Shown in pieces: positions 28,933-39,748 of a stretch of 64,000 nt of DNA. Location: contig NZ_JYIJ01000017.1 in NCBI RefSeq assembly GCF_001543895.1, positions 124,001 to 188,000 on the forward strand, read 5' to 3'. How positions within the stretch are numbered: the stretch's first letter is position 1; every line of letters begins with the position of its first letter. The DNA comes from Carbonactinospora thermoautotrophica (GTDB lineage Bacteria; Actinomycetota; Actinomycetes; Streptomycetales; Carbonactinosporaceae). The translations under genes were made by a program, and so were the position numbers. The notes under the pieces are model-generated. The model worked only from the letters and a program-made list of their open reading frames with translations. It was not told the DNA's origin and did no database searches.

Positions 28933-30270
28933 ATGACTCGAACTGACGCAGACGTTCTCATCGTCCACGGTGGTCTCCCCCTACAGGGGGAGGTCCGGGT
29001 ACGCGGCGCCAAGAACCTGGTTCCCAAAGCGATGGTCGCGGCCCTGCTGGGCCAGGAGCCCAGCCGCATCCGCAACGTGCCCGACATCCGGGACGTCGCG
29101 ATCGTCAAGGGTCTGCTCCAGCTGCACGGGGTGGCCGTCCAGCCCGGCGAGGAGCCCGGCGAGCTGATCCTCGACCCGCAGAACGTCGAACGGGCCAACG
29201 TGGCGGACATCGACGCGCACGCCGGGTCGAGCCGCATACCGATCCTGTTCTGCGGGCCGCTGCTGCACCGGCTCGGGCACGCGTTCATCCCGGACCTCGG
29301 CGGTTGCCGCATCGGCGACCGGCCGATCAACTTCCACCTGGACGCGCTGCGCCAGTTCGGGGCCGTGGTCGAGAAGCGGCCCGAGGGCCTGTACCTGGAG
29401 GCGCCGCAGCGGCTGCGCGGCACCAAGATCCAGCTCCCGTACCCGAGCGTCGGCGCCACCGAGCAGGTGCTGCTCACCGCGGTGTGCGCCGAGGGCGTCA
29501 CCGAGCTGCGCAACGCCGCGGTCGAGCCGGAGATCATCGACCTGATCTGCGTCCTGCAGAAGATGGGCGCGATCATCAGCGTGCACACCGACCGGGTGAT
29601 CCGGATCACCGGCGTGGAGCGGCTCGGCGGGTACGACCACCGGGCGCTGCCGGACCGGCTGGAGGCCGCGTCCTGGGCGTGCGCGGCGCTCGCCACCGGC
29701 GGGGACATCTACGTCCGGGGCGCGCAGCAGAAGGACATGATGACCTTCCTCAACGTCTACCGGACCATCGGCGGGGCGTTCCAGGTCGACGACTCCCCCG
29801 AAGGAGGCATCCGCTTCTGGCACCCGGGCGGCGAGCTGAAGTCGATCGCGCTGGAGACCGACGTCCACCCCGGCTTCCAGACCGACTGGCAGCAGCCGCT
29901 GGTGGTCGCGCTCACCCAGGCGGGCGGCCTGTCGATCGTGCACGAGACCGTGTACGAGAACCGGTTCGGCTTCACGTCCGCGCTCCGGCAGATGGGCGCG
30001 GTCATCCAGCTGTACCGCGAGTGCCTGGGCGGCACGCCCTGCCGGTTCGGGCAGCGCAACTACCTGCACTCGGCGGCGATCTACGGGCCGACCAAGCTCC
30101 AGGGGGCCGAGCTGGTCATCCCGGACCTGCGCGGCGGCTTCTCGTACCTGATCGCGGCGCTGGCCGCCCAGGGCACCTCGACCGTGCACGGGATCGACCT
30201 GATCTACCGCGGGTACGAGAACTTCCTGGACAAGCTCAAGGGGCTCGGGGCGAACTTCGAGCTGCCCTGA
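28933..30270 (+). CDS. murA: UDP-N-acetylglucosamine 1-carboxyvinyltransferase
   Basis: A 445-residue enzyme for the first committed step of peptidoglycan synthesis. The PEP/fosfomycin-binding cysteine is retained (Cys125 in LGGCRIGDRPINFH), so intrinsic fosfomycin resistance by Cys-to-Asp change is not expected. RGAKNLVPKAMVAALL near residue 25 and the final GYENFLDKLKGLGA are typical. The frame is open upstream to 28711, but ATG 28933 gives the family start; 28671-28932 is promoter space. Actinobacteria often have two MurA paralogues; which one this is cannot be told. Confidence 0.93.
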   Translation: MTRTDADVLIVHGGLPLQGEVRVRGAKNLVPKAMVAALLGQEPSRIRNVPDIRDVAIVKGLLQLHGVAVQPGEEPGELILDPQNVERANVADIDAHAGSSRIPILFCGPLLHRLGHAFIPDLGGCRIGDRPINFHLDALRQFGAVVEKRPEGLYLEAPQRLRGTKIQLPYPSVGATEQVLLTAVCAEGVTELRNAAVEPEIIDLICVLQKMGAIISVHTDRVIRITGVERLGGYDHRALPDRLEAASWACAALATGGDIYVRGAQQKDMMTFLNVYRTIGGAFQVDDSPEGGIRFWHPGGELKSIALETDVHPGFQTDWQQPLVVALTQAGGLSIVHETVYENRFGFTSALRQMGAVIQLYRECLGGTPCRFGQRNYLHSAAIYGPTKLQGAELVIPDLRGGFSYLIAALAAQGTSTVHGIDLIYRGYENFLDKLKGLGANFELP

Positions 30271-30315
30271 GGACGGTCTCGACGGGTTCCCCCGGGCCGG
30301 TACTATGGTCGTTCC

Positions 30316-31689
30316 ATGGCCGACCTGATCACCCAGCTACGCAGCGGCCTTCCCGAGACCGCCGTCCAGACCGATCCGGACGTCCTGGAGAGCTACCGGT
30401 ACGACAGGGCGCACTTCTGCCCGGCCGGTGTGCCCGCGGCCGTGGTGTTGCCCCAGAGCACCGAGCAGGTGCAGCACGTGCTGCGGGTGGCGTCCGCGCA
30501 CCGGGTGCCGGTCGTGCCGCAGGGCGCGCGCAGCGGCCTGTCCGGCGGTGCCAACGCGGTCGACGGCTGCATCGTGCTGTCGCTGACCAAGATGCGTCGC
30601 ATCCTGGAGATCAATCCCGTCGACCGGCTCTGCGTGGTCGAGCCCGGCGTGATCAACGCCGAGCTGTCCCGCGCGGTCGCCGAGCACGGGCTGTTCTACC
30701 CGCCCGACCCCTCCAGCTGGGAGATGTGCACGATCGGCGGCAACATCGCCACCAACTCCGGCGGGCTGTGCTGCGTCAAGTACGGCGTCACCGCGCAGTA
30801 CGTGCTCGGCTTGGAGGTCGTGCTGGCCAGCGGCGAGGTGCTGCGCACCGGCCGGCGCACGGTGAAGGGCGTGGCCGGCTACGACCTGACCCATCTGTTC
30901 GTGGGCTCCGAAGGCACGCTCGGCGTGGTCACCCAGGCGACGCTCGCGCTGCGGCCCGCGCCGAAGCCCCCGCTGACCATGGCCGCCCTGTTCCCCACCA
31001 CGCGAGCGGCGGGCGCGGCGGTCACCGCGATCATCGGCTCCGGGCACGTGCCCTCGCTGCTGGAGATCATGGACAACACCACGATCCGCGCGGTCAACGA
31101 GGTCAAGGACCTGGGCCTTCCGGTGGACGCTGCCGCGCTGCTGATCGCCCAGTCCGACGCCGACGACCCGGCCGCGCACATCGCCGAGCTGGCCCGGCTC
31201 TGCCGGGAGAACGGGGCCGACGAGGTCGTCGAGGCGTCCAACGCCACCGAGTCACACATGCTGCTGGAGGCCCGCCGGCTCAGCCTCGTCGCGTTCGAGC
31301 GCCTCGGCACGACCCTCATCGACGACGTCGCCGTGCCCCGCTCGCGGATGGTCGACCTGATGGACGGGGTGGCGAAGATCGCTGACAAGCACGAGGTGAT
31401 GATCGGTGTGCTCGGGCACGCCGGGGACGGCAACATGCACCCCACGGTGGTGTTCGACCAGCACGACGCGGACGCGGCCCGGCGCGCCCAGGAGGCGTAC
31501 GGCGAGATCATGGAGCTCGGCCTGCGGCTCGGCGGCACGATCACCGGCGAGCACGGCGTGGGAATCCTCAAGCGTCCCTGGCTGCTCCAGGAACTGAGCC
31601 CGGTCAGCCAGCGCGTGCACGCCGCGATCAAGCGGGCGCTCGATCCCCTGGGCATCCTCAACCCGGGCAAGATGCTCGAACACGCCTGA
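30316..31689 (+). CDS. FAD-linked oxidase, glycolate/D-lactate dehydrogenase GlcD-like
   Basis: A 457-residue VAO/PCMH-family flavoprotein that probably oxidises a 2-hydroxy acid such as glycolate or D-lactate. The FAD domain shows VPQGARSGLSGGANAVDGCI (about 72-91) and PDPSSWEMCTIGGNIATNSGG. The C-terminal FAD-oxidase domain has GVLGHAGDGNMHPTVVFD and ITGEHGVGILKRPWL. No GlcE/GlcF partner is adjacent. It starts 46 bases after murA. Confidence 0.9.
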   Translation: MADLITQLRSGLPETAVQTDPDVLESYRYDRAHFCPAGVPAAVVLPQSTEQVQHVLRVASAHRVPVVPQGARSGLSGGANAVDGCIVLSLTKMRRILEINPVDRLCVVEPGVINAELSRAVAEHGLFYPPDPSSWEMCTIGGNIATNSGGLCCVKYGVTAQYVLGLEVVLASGEVLRTGRRTVKGVAGYDLTHLFVGSEGTLGVVTQATLALRPAPKPPLTMAALFPTTRAAGAAVTAIIGSGHVPSLLEIMDNTTIRAVNEVKDLGLPVDAAALLIAQSDADDPAAHIAELARLCRENGADEVVEASNATESHMLLEARRLSLVAFERLGTTLIDDVAVPRSRMVDLMDGVAKIADKHEVMIGVLGHAGDGNMHPTVVFDQHDADAARRAQEAYGEIMELGLRLGGTITGEHGVGILKRPWLLQELSPVSQRVHAAIKRALDPLGILNPGKMLEHA

Positions 31690-31823
31690 CGTGACGCCAA
31701 CGCTCGCCGATCCCGGGAACGGGTCGCCACCGCCCGGCGAAGTATATTTCCGGCGGAGAATTCGCCTCCCTGAAATCGGACGCGGGCAGGCTCGTACCGC
31801 CCCGCCCGAAAAGTTGATGATTT

Positions 31824-31835
31824 CCCGATATCGGG
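31824..31835. promoter_or_regulatory. Perfect 12-bp palindrome upstream of the DUF305 gene
   Basis: CCCGATATCGGG lies 37 bases before the DUF305 start in an AT-richer stretch. It may be an operator; no regulator is nearby. Confidence 0.25.
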
Positions 31836-31872
31836 ACAATTTCGCCCGGCCTGCCGCGTGAAGGAGTCGTGA

Positions 31873-32433
31873 ATGGGGTGGGGTGCCCGTCGAACGGTCG
31901 CCGTGATAGCGCTGTTGCTGTTGCTCACCGGATGCGGCGGCAGGGCGGCTGAGGAGCCCGCCCCGGCGAAGCCCGCCGGGCACAACGCACAGGACGTCGC
32001 GTTCGCCCGCGGCCTGATCGCGCACCAGCAGCGGACGATCGAGATGGCGCGGCTCGCCGACAAGCACGCGGCCAACCCCGAGGTGCGGGAACTGGCCGAG
32101 GAACTGGAGATCTCCCAGCGCAGGGAGATGGCCGTCGTCACCGGGTGGCTGGAGTCCTGGGGCGAGTCGCCGCAGCCCGCCAGCGACGACGCCGGTGGCG
32201 CCCCCGGGGTGATGTCGGAGGACGACGTCCGGACCCTCGGGGAAGCCCGCGGCACCGAGTTCGACTGGCTGTTCCTCAGCATGATGATCGAGCACGACCT
32301 CGGCGCGGTCACCCTGGCCCGGCAGCAGGTCGAGCACGGCCAGAACGCCGACGCCGTGGCGCTGGCCCGGACCATCGAGAAGTCCCGCAACGAAGAAATC
32401 GCGAAGATGCAGAAACTGCTGGGGAATTCCTGA
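31873..32433 (+). CDS. DUF305 lipoprotein
   Basis: A 186-residue exported lipoprotein. The signal peptide ends in lipobox LLTGC with Cys21. The DUF305 ferritin-like helical domain follows: DVAFARGLIAHQQRTIEMARLAD (about 41-63) and the second half FLSMMIEHDLGAVTLARQQ. Each half has the His and Met residues (AHQQ..EMA; SMMIEHD) that in some relatives bind copper. A role in metal handling at the cell surface is plausible but unproven. Confidence 0.88.
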   Translation: MGWGARRTVAVIALLLLLTGCGGRAAEEPAPAKPAGHNAQDVAFARGLIAHQQRTIEMARLADKHAANPEVRELAEELEISQRREMAVVTGWLESWGESPQPASDDAGGAPGVMSEDDVRTLGEARGTEFDWLFLSMMIEHDLGAVTLARQQVEHGQNADAVALARTIEKSRNEEIAKMQKLLGNS

Positions 32434-32615
32434 TAATTTCGGTCGGCATCGATCAGGGGTAAGATCAGGCCGTCGCGGCACCGCTTTCCCGAGAGTTTCG
32501 GCTGCTGTCGCGACGGCGGGGGTTTCATGTTCTGTTCGCCCTTTTGGCGACGCTCGGCACCGCCCTTCTCCAGACGCGGTGATTTCTGGTGAGGCGGTGC
32601 CCCATGGAGGGGAAA

Positions 32616-33521
32616 ATGCGCAAACCAGCGCACCTGGTGATCAGCCTGGTCACCGGTTGCATCTTCACCGGAGTGCTGTCCGGGGCCGCTTCGGCGGAAG
32701 AGGTCCCGGGACCCACGGCCACCCCGACGCCCGGCGTGTCGGCGTCCCCGACGGTCACGAGCTCACCTTCGCCCGTCTCGACCACGTCGCCGGCTCCGGT
32801 GCCCACCCCGTCGCCGTCGGCCGTCACGACGCCGACGGCGACGGCGACCACGGTCCGGTCGACCGCCGCGGTGACGCTCGGCGGCTACCCGCGCTTCTAC
32901 CGCCCCACCCGCCAGCGTGGGGACCGGGACGGCGCGGCCGCCCAGATGAAGAACATCCGCGAACTGCAGTACCGGCTGCGCTGGAGCGGGGTCTACACCG
33001 GCCCGGTGACCGGGTACTTCGGCCCGCTGACCGAGGACGGGGTGAAGGCCTTCCAGCGGAAGTACCTCCTGCCGGTCACCGGCAAGGCCGACCTGCGGAC
33101 GTGGCAGACGCTGATCAGCAAGACCACCAAGCGGCTGTCGGCCGTTCCCTCGGTCTGCAAGCGAAGCGGCTTCCACACCTGCTACGACCGGTCCACCCAC
33201 CAGCTGTTCGCCTACGAGAACGGCGTCCTGTGGAACGTCTGGCTGGTGCGGGGCGGCGACAAGAGCGCGCAGACGGATCTGGGGACCTTCACCGTCTTCG
33301 CGCGCTACGCCTACAAGACGTCCAGCATCTACGGCTCGCCGATGTACTACTTCCAGAAGTACAACGGCGGGGAGGGCATCCACGGATCCCAGACCATGCT
33401 CGACCCGTTCGTCGGGCACTCCTACGGGTGCGTGAACATGTACGTGCCCGACGCCAAGGTGCTGTGGGACATGTCGGCCAACAAGCGCCACATCGTCACC
33501 GTCTACGGCGCTTGGTCCTGA
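32616..33521 (+). CDS. L,D-transpeptidase with peptidoglycan-binding domain
   Basis: A 301-residue secreted protein. The signal peptide is about 1-27 (cleavage near ASAEE), followed by a Pro/Thr/Ser-rich linker (about 30-80). A PG_binding_1 domain follows (IRELQYRLRWSGVYTGPVTGYFG onward) and then a YkuD domain. The YkuD domain has the catalytic motif GIHGSQ..HSYGCVNMY with Cys in SYGCVNM. It should form 3-3 peptidoglycan cross-links or anchor proteins. ATG 32616 has GGAGGGG ahead; upstream starts at 32589 and 32604 lack this. Confidence 0.92.
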   Translation: MRKPAHLVISLVTGCIFTGVLSGAASAEEVPGPTATPTPGVSASPTVTSSPSPVSTTSPAPVPTPSPSAVTTPTATATTVRSTAAVTLGGYPRFYRPTRQRGDRDGAAAQMKNIRELQYRLRWSGVYTGPVTGYFGPLTEDGVKAFQRKYLLPVTGKADLRTWQTLISKTTKRLSAVPSVCKRSGFHTCYDRSTHQLFAYENGVLWNVWLVRGGDKSAQTDLGTFTVFARYAYKTSSIYGSPMYYFQKYNGGEGIHGSQTMLDPFVGHSYGCVNMYVPDAKVLWDMSANKRHIVTVYGAWS

Positions 33522-33535
33522 ACATCGCGGCATCC

Positions 33536-33570
33536 CGGTGCGGCGCCCGGCCCTGGCGGGCGCCGCACCG
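33536..33570. terminator. Hairpin between the L,D-transpeptidase and hpd genes
   Basis: A perfect 14-bp stem (33536-33549 with 33557-33570) and 7-base loop, 15 bases after the transpeptidase stop, between convergent genes. No T tract follows. Confidence 0.6.
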
Positions 33571-33736
33571 CTCCGATCCCCGCTCGCCCTTCTCCCACGG
33601 CTGGGACGGGCCGCCGGCCGGAGACCCGCTGCGATCCGCTCGGTCCCCGCCCGCTCCGCGTACCCGGCGAAGTCCGCGAGTACCCACAGGTACCGCACGG
33701 GCGAGCGGCCGGGGCGCGGCCCCGGTGGTCGACCCC

Positions 33737-35564
<1,828 letters not shown>

Positions 35565-35641
35565 GAAAGGTGCCAGCGGGGTCAGCCGGCCGGTGAAACC
35601 CACCCGCGCGTGGCCGAACCCCGGAGCGGGATCATGGGGGC

Positions 35642-37942
35642 ATGCGCGAAGGGGTGGGCGCGGCGACCCGGGGGGCACGGGTGCCGCGGGGATGGACCGG
35701 GCCGGAACGCCGGCTGTGGGCGGCCGCACGTGCCGGCACCTGGCTCGACCTGGACGACCGGTTCGGATCACCCGAGCCGGAGGAGGTGCGGCGGACCATC
35801 CGCGCCGAGGCGCTGCGGACGGTGCTCACCGCCGGCGTCGGACCCGAGAGCGAGCGCCGTGTCCGGCTGCGCGGCGCCCGGATCACCGGCCCGCTCGAGC
35901 TGCGCGGCGTCACCTGCGCCACCACGCTCATCCTCCAGAACTGCCTGCTCACCGACCCGGTGGACCTCACCGGCGCGGAGCTCCCCGAGGTGGCGTTCCT
36001 CGGCTGCCGGGTCCCGGAGCTGCGGCTCGGCTGGCTCACCACCGCCGGGAGCGTGCGGGTGTACCGCACCGAAGTGGCCGGGCCGCTGTACATGACGGAG
36101 GCCAGGATCGGCCGGCGGCTCACCCTGGCCGAGTCGCGAGCCGGGCTGGTCACCGCGATCGGGGTCTCGGTCGGCGGCGACCTGGACGCCCGCGACCTGG
36201 TCGCCGGCCCCGTCGAGCTGACCGGCGCGCGCGTGGAGGGCCGCGTACGGCTCGGCGGCGCAGTGGTCGGCGACGGCGGGTGCGCGGTCCGGCTGGCCGG
36301 CGCGAACTGCGCCGGCGACTTGGAGGGGGCCGGCCTGCGCGCCGCCGGCCTGGTCGACCTGCGGACGGCCACCGTGGGTGGCCGTGTCGTGCTGGACCGG
36401 GCCGAGCTGGCGGGGACCGGCCGGGCCGAGCCCCGCGAGCCGGCCGGCCGGGCCGAGAAGGAATGGCCCGGCCCGGAGGCGTTGCTGGCGGAGGGACTGT
36501 CCGCCCGCGGTGACTTCTCGCTGCGGGACGCGCGCGTGCGCGGGGAGGTGCGGCTGACCAGCGCCCAGGTCGGCGGCTCCCTCATCCTGAGCCGGGCCAG
36601 CCTGGAGAACCCGGACGGCTGGGCACTCCAGGCCGACCGGTCGGTGATCGGCAGCGGGTTCTTCGCCCGGCACGGCTTCCACGCCCGCGGCGCCCTGGTG
36701 CTGCGCGACGCCCGGATCGACGGGCCGGTGATCCTGAGCGGCGGCCGGATCGAGGCCCCGGACGGGCGGGCGTTCAACGCCTCCGGGATCAACACCACCG
36801 GCGGCTTCTTCGCCCGCGACGCCTTCTCCTGCACCGGTGAGCTGCGGTTGAGCAGCGCCCAGATCGGCGGCCCGCTCGACCTCGCCACGGCCCGGCTCAG
36901 CTGCGGCAACGGCGGCAACGCGCTGGAGGCCACCGGCGCGGCGGTCGAGGGTGACATCCGCGCCGCCGGGCTCACCGCCACCGGCACGGTGGACCTGTCC
37001 ACCATCCGGGTCTCCGGGCACCTGCGCATGACCAGCGCGCGGCTGCGCGACGCCGCGACGCCCGGCTCGGGCTCCCTCCTGCTGGCCGCCGCCGCGGTGA
37101 CCGGCAGCGTGGAGCTGGGCGAGATCGACGTCGACGGTCACCTGGACCTGCGGGAGGCCGAGATCGCCGACCGGGTACGCCTGGGCGGCGCGCGGCTGCG
37201 CGGCGCGGGCGGCCGGTCGCTGCGGGCCACCGGGCTGCGCGCCGGGCAGCTGCGGATGCGGTTCGCCGAGCCGCCCGGAGGCCGGGTCACGCTCGCCGGC
37301 GCGGCTGTGGACGCGCTCGCCGACCACGTGGCCAGCTGGCCGGCCGAGGCGCCGGAACGAGGGTCCGGCCCGATCGACCTGAACGGCTTCACCTACCAGC
37401 GGCTCGACTCCACCCTCACCGTCGACCAGCGGCTGGACTGGCTCGCCCGCGCCACCCCCACCTTCGAGCCGCAGCCGTACGAGCAGCTGGCCGCCTGCTA
37501 CCGGCAGCTCGGCCGGGAACGCGAGGCGCGCCGCGTCCTGCGGGAGAAGCTGCGCCGCCAGCACGCCGCCGCCGGGCCGCTCCGCCGCGCCTGGGGGTGG
37601 GTGCAGCGGATCGCCGTCGGGTACGGCTACCAGCCCGGCCGCGCGGTCGCCTGGTTCACCGGCCTGCTCGTCGCCGGCGCGCTCTGGTTCGCCCGGGCCC
37701 GCTGCGCCCGCCCCGGCCAGACCGGGCCCGGCCTGTGCCCGGTCAAGGCGGACGAGCACCCCACCTGGGACCCTCTGCTGTACAGCCTCGACCTGCTCAT
37801 CCCAGTGGTCGACATCGGCCACGACAAGGCCTGGGACCCGGTCGGCTGGGACAAGGCCGTCGCGCTCGGCTTGATGGCCGCCGGCTGGGTGCTCGCCACC
37901 ACCGTGATCGCCGCGGCCGGCCGGGCGCTGAACCGGACCTGA
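35642..37942 (+). CDS. Large repeat-rich membrane protein (beta-helix-like, two C-terminal TM helices)
   Basis: A 766-residue protein. Most of it (about 60-590) is made of irregular 20-22-residue repeats of the type LxLxxAxVxGxVxLxGAxL, as in pentapeptide/bactofilin-like beta helices. A helical segment (QPYEQLAACYRQLGREREARRVLREKL) and two hydrophobic helices near the C-terminus (AVAWFTGLLVAGALWFA and AVALGLMAAGWVLATTVIAAA) anchor it. Streptomyces relatives are often labelled membrane-associated oxidoreductases, but no redox motif is visible. The repeats probably form a long rod in the cytoplasm; function unknown. Confidence 0.8.
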   Translation: MREGVGAATRGARVPRGWTGPERRLWAAARAGTWLDLDDRFGSPEPEEVRRTIRAEALRTVLTAGVGPESERRVRLRGARITGPLELRGVTCATTLILQNCLLTDPVDLTGAELPEVAFLGCRVPELRLGWLTTAGSVRVYRTEVAGPLYMTEARIGRRLTLAESRAGLVTAIGVSVGGDLDARDLVAGPVELTGARVEGRVRLGGAVVGDGGCAVRLAGANCAGDLEGAGLRAAGLVDLRTATVGGRVVLDRAELAGTGRAEPREPAGRAEKEWPGPEALLAEGLSARGDFSLRDARVRGEVRLTSAQVGGSLILSRASLENPDGWALQADRSVIGSGFFARHGFHARGALVLRDARIDGPVILSGGRIEAPDGRAFNASGINTTGGFFARDAFSCTGELRLSSAQIGGPLDLATARLSCGNGGNALEATGAAVEGDIRAAGLTATGTVDLSTIRVSGHLRMTSARLRDAATPGSGSLLLAAAAVTGSVELGEIDVDGHLDLREAEIADRVRLGGARLRGAGGRSLRATGLRAGQLRMRFAEPPGGRVTLAGAAVDALADHVASWPAEAPERGSGPIDLNGFTYQRLDSTLTVDQRLDWLARATPTFEPQPYEQLAACYRQLGREREARRVLREKLRRQHAAAGPLRRAWGWVQRIAVGYGYQPGRAVAWFTGLLVAGALWFARARCARPGQTGPGLCPVKADEHPTWDPLLYSLDLLIPVVDIGHDKAWDPVGWDKAVALGLMAAGWVLATTVIAAAGRALNRT

Positions 37943-37988
37943 GCCACCGCCCCTGGCCGCTGGGGTGTGACGCGACATCGGAGGTTCC

Positions 37989-38500
37989 ATGCCGCTGCTG
38001 CCCACCACCGAGCGGGCGCTGCTGCACCGGGTCGCTACCGAGCAGGCCGAGCGCCGGTTGCCGCCGCTGGCCGCCGCGGCCGTCCGGGACGGCGAGGTGG
38101 CGCTCACCAACTCCACGTCCGGGATGACCGCGGTCGCCTGGGACCTGATCGACATCCTCGCCGAGCACGAGCCGCGGCTGCCGGAGGAGTGGACCCCGTT
38201 GCCGGAGGTCGACCCGGAGCTGCTGGAACTGGCCGGGCCCTGGTACTGGAGGCCGGCTCCGTACGCGCTGCGGCTGCTGCCAGACCGGTGGCTGCGCCTG
38301 GAGCCCCTGAACGGCCCGCGGTTCCGCCGGACGGCACGTGGACCGGCCTGGACGGGTACTACGCGGGCGAGACCCTGCGGGTGGTGCGCCGCCCGGACGG
38401 CGCCGTGAGCCACCTGAACCTGGCCACCTTCGTGTTCACCCGTACCCCGTACGACCCGGAGGCCGCGGTCCCCGGCGGGGTGGACCCAGGTGGCGCGGCA
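37989..38500 (+). pseudogene. Decayed beta-lactamase-family serine hydrolase (internal deletion plus frameshift)
   Basis: The first 38 residues (MPLLPTTERALLHRVATEQAERRLPPLAAA) look like the N-terminus of a class C-like serine hydrolase. It then jumps to the family's C-terminal tail (LTNSTSGMTAVAWDLIDILAEH, WTPLPEVDPELLELAGPWYW). The whole catalytic domain with SxxK and YxN is absent. Near 38325-38340 the frame shifts, and the tail continues in another frame (GTWTGLDGYYAGETLRVVRR, LATFVFTRTPYDPEA). It is a relic with no expected activity. The exact 3' end is uncertain. Confidence 0.7.
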
Positions 38501-38560
38501 CCACACCCTGAACGCATCGAGTGTGCGTGTCGTCACGCGAGGCACACCCGATGCGGGGCG

Positions 38561-39151
38561 CTACACCAGGGTCTTGACGATGAGCACGAGCGCCGAGACG
38601 CCGGACACGGAGAGCACGGCGGGGCGCAGGTAGCCGCGGTCCAGGACCCGCCGGGCCGGACAGCGCGAAGCCGAACAGCGGAGGCAGCAGCTCGCGACCA
38701 GCTGCCCGGTGCGGACCTGGCCGAACACGGCGAGCGTGCCGACCGAGATCGCGGTGCCCGCGACGAAGTACGCCGAGAGCGTGGCGCGGACCCGCGGCCC
38801 GGGCGTCCGCTGGTACACGAGCGCGATCGGCGGCCCGCCCACCGAGGTGGCGGTGCCCATGAGACCGGAGGCGACGCCGGTGGTGAAGAGGGTGGGCGCG
38901 GTCGGGTGCGGCGCCCACCCGACGGCGCTGAGCAGCACGCCGACGAGGATGATCACGCCGAACACGACGGCGAGCTCCCGCTCGGACAGCACGGCCACGG
39001 CGTACGCGCCGGCCAGCGTGCCGGGCAGCCGGCCGAGCAGGCTCCAGCCGACACCCTGGTCGTGCGGGGAGGCCCGCTCCCGCACGCCGACGAACAGGCT
39101 GAGCACGCCGGCCAGGATCAGCAGGGGCACCGGGACGAGAACCGGCTCGAT
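38561..39151 (-). pseudogene. TSUP (TauE/SafE) permease, C-terminal fragment split by the prophage-like element
   Basis: About 196 codons of a sulfite-exporter/TSUP membrane protein, from PVLVPVPLLILAGVLSLFV through TGVASGLMGTATSVGGPPIALVYQ to SALVLIVKTLV. Its N-terminal 39 codons lie at 52746-52863. Joining them at the shared 7 bases gives ALIE–PVLVPVP in frame, 233 residues in all. The open frame continues to 39208 inside the element but that part is not TSUP. Near 38645-38690 a stretch reads correctly only in the next frame (ELLPPLFGFALSGPAG), so two compensating small indels are also present. Confidence 0.85.
39145..39151. repeat. Left 7-bp direct repeat of the element
   Basis: GCTCGAT at the left host/element junction, repeated at 52746-52752. 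Keeping one copy restores the TSUP reading frame. It is either an attachment core, a target duplication or junction microhomology. Confidence 0.65.
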
Positions 39152-39224
39152 CGACGAGCCGATCGCCGTGAACGTGGAGCGTGACTGCGCGCCGACGGTA
39201 ACGCTCACGCTTCTCGCGAAGTCG

Positions 39225-39563
39225 GTGGAGGTAGCCGACCAGCTCTTCGCCGATGCCCGGTTCCCCGGGCACGAGCGTGAGGACCTGGAGGACCGGGAGG
39301 ATGCTGCCGAAGCCGACGCTGTGATGGCTCGGCTGGAGGCGGGCGAGGAGAAGACTGTCAGCCACGAGGAGGCGTGGCGGCGGCTCGACGAGGCCGCGGA
39401 GAAGGCACCGAATCACCCGGCATTGCGGTGGCGACTGGCCGACGGTAGCTGTCTTCGGCAGCACCGCCGCAACCCTGAAACCGGGGGCACCGTGTGCGGC
39501 ATCCCCGGGCCACTGGAGCTCGCGGACACCACGGCGGAGCGGTGCTACCAATGCTGGACCTGA
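39225..39563 (+). CDS. Small phage-type protein, unknown
   Basis: About 112 residues; the start is uncertain (GTG 39168, GTG 39225 or ATG 39324). The N-terminal half is very acidic and helical (EREDLEDREDAAEADAVMAR, SHEEAWRRLDEA), resembling antitoxin-type helices. The C-terminal half has four cysteines (DGSCLR, TVCGIPG, ERCYQCW) that may bind zinc. It is the first gene inside the element and overlaps the next start. No function is assigned. Confidence 0.45.
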   Translation: MEVADQLFADARFPGHEREDLEDREDAAEADAVMARLEAGEEKTVSHEEAWRRLDEAAEKAPNHPALRWRLADGSCLRQHRRNPETGGTVCGIPGPLELADTTAERCYQCWT

Positions 39564-39745
39564 CCCCCTCGCAGGGGACCAAGCCGCGGCCCCAGTTGGC
39601 CGTGACCTGCCCCCAGTGCCAGCGCCCGGTGCACGTCACCCTCCGGGAGGGTGTGCAGCTACCGGACGGGACGATGCTCGTCGACGCCAGCCCGGCCTAC
39701 CGGGCGTTGGAGTTGCACACGCGGGTCGGCTGCCCGGGACGGTGA
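39551..39745 (+). CDS. Small zinc-ribbon-like phage-type protein
   Basis: A 64-residue product, MLDLTPSQGTKPRP…, with CPQCQRPVHV, then LREGVQLPDGTMLVDASPAYRALELHTRVGCPGR. The CxxC plus a distal His/Cys suggests a small zinc knuckle. The ATG overlaps the end of the preceding gene, and the stop lies three bases before the terminase start, so it reads as part of a phage packaging operon. Confidence 0.55.
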   Translation: MLDLTPSQGTKPRPQLAVTCPQCQRPVHVTLREGVQLPDGTMLVDASPAYRALELHTRVGCPGR

Positions 39746-39748
39746 ACC

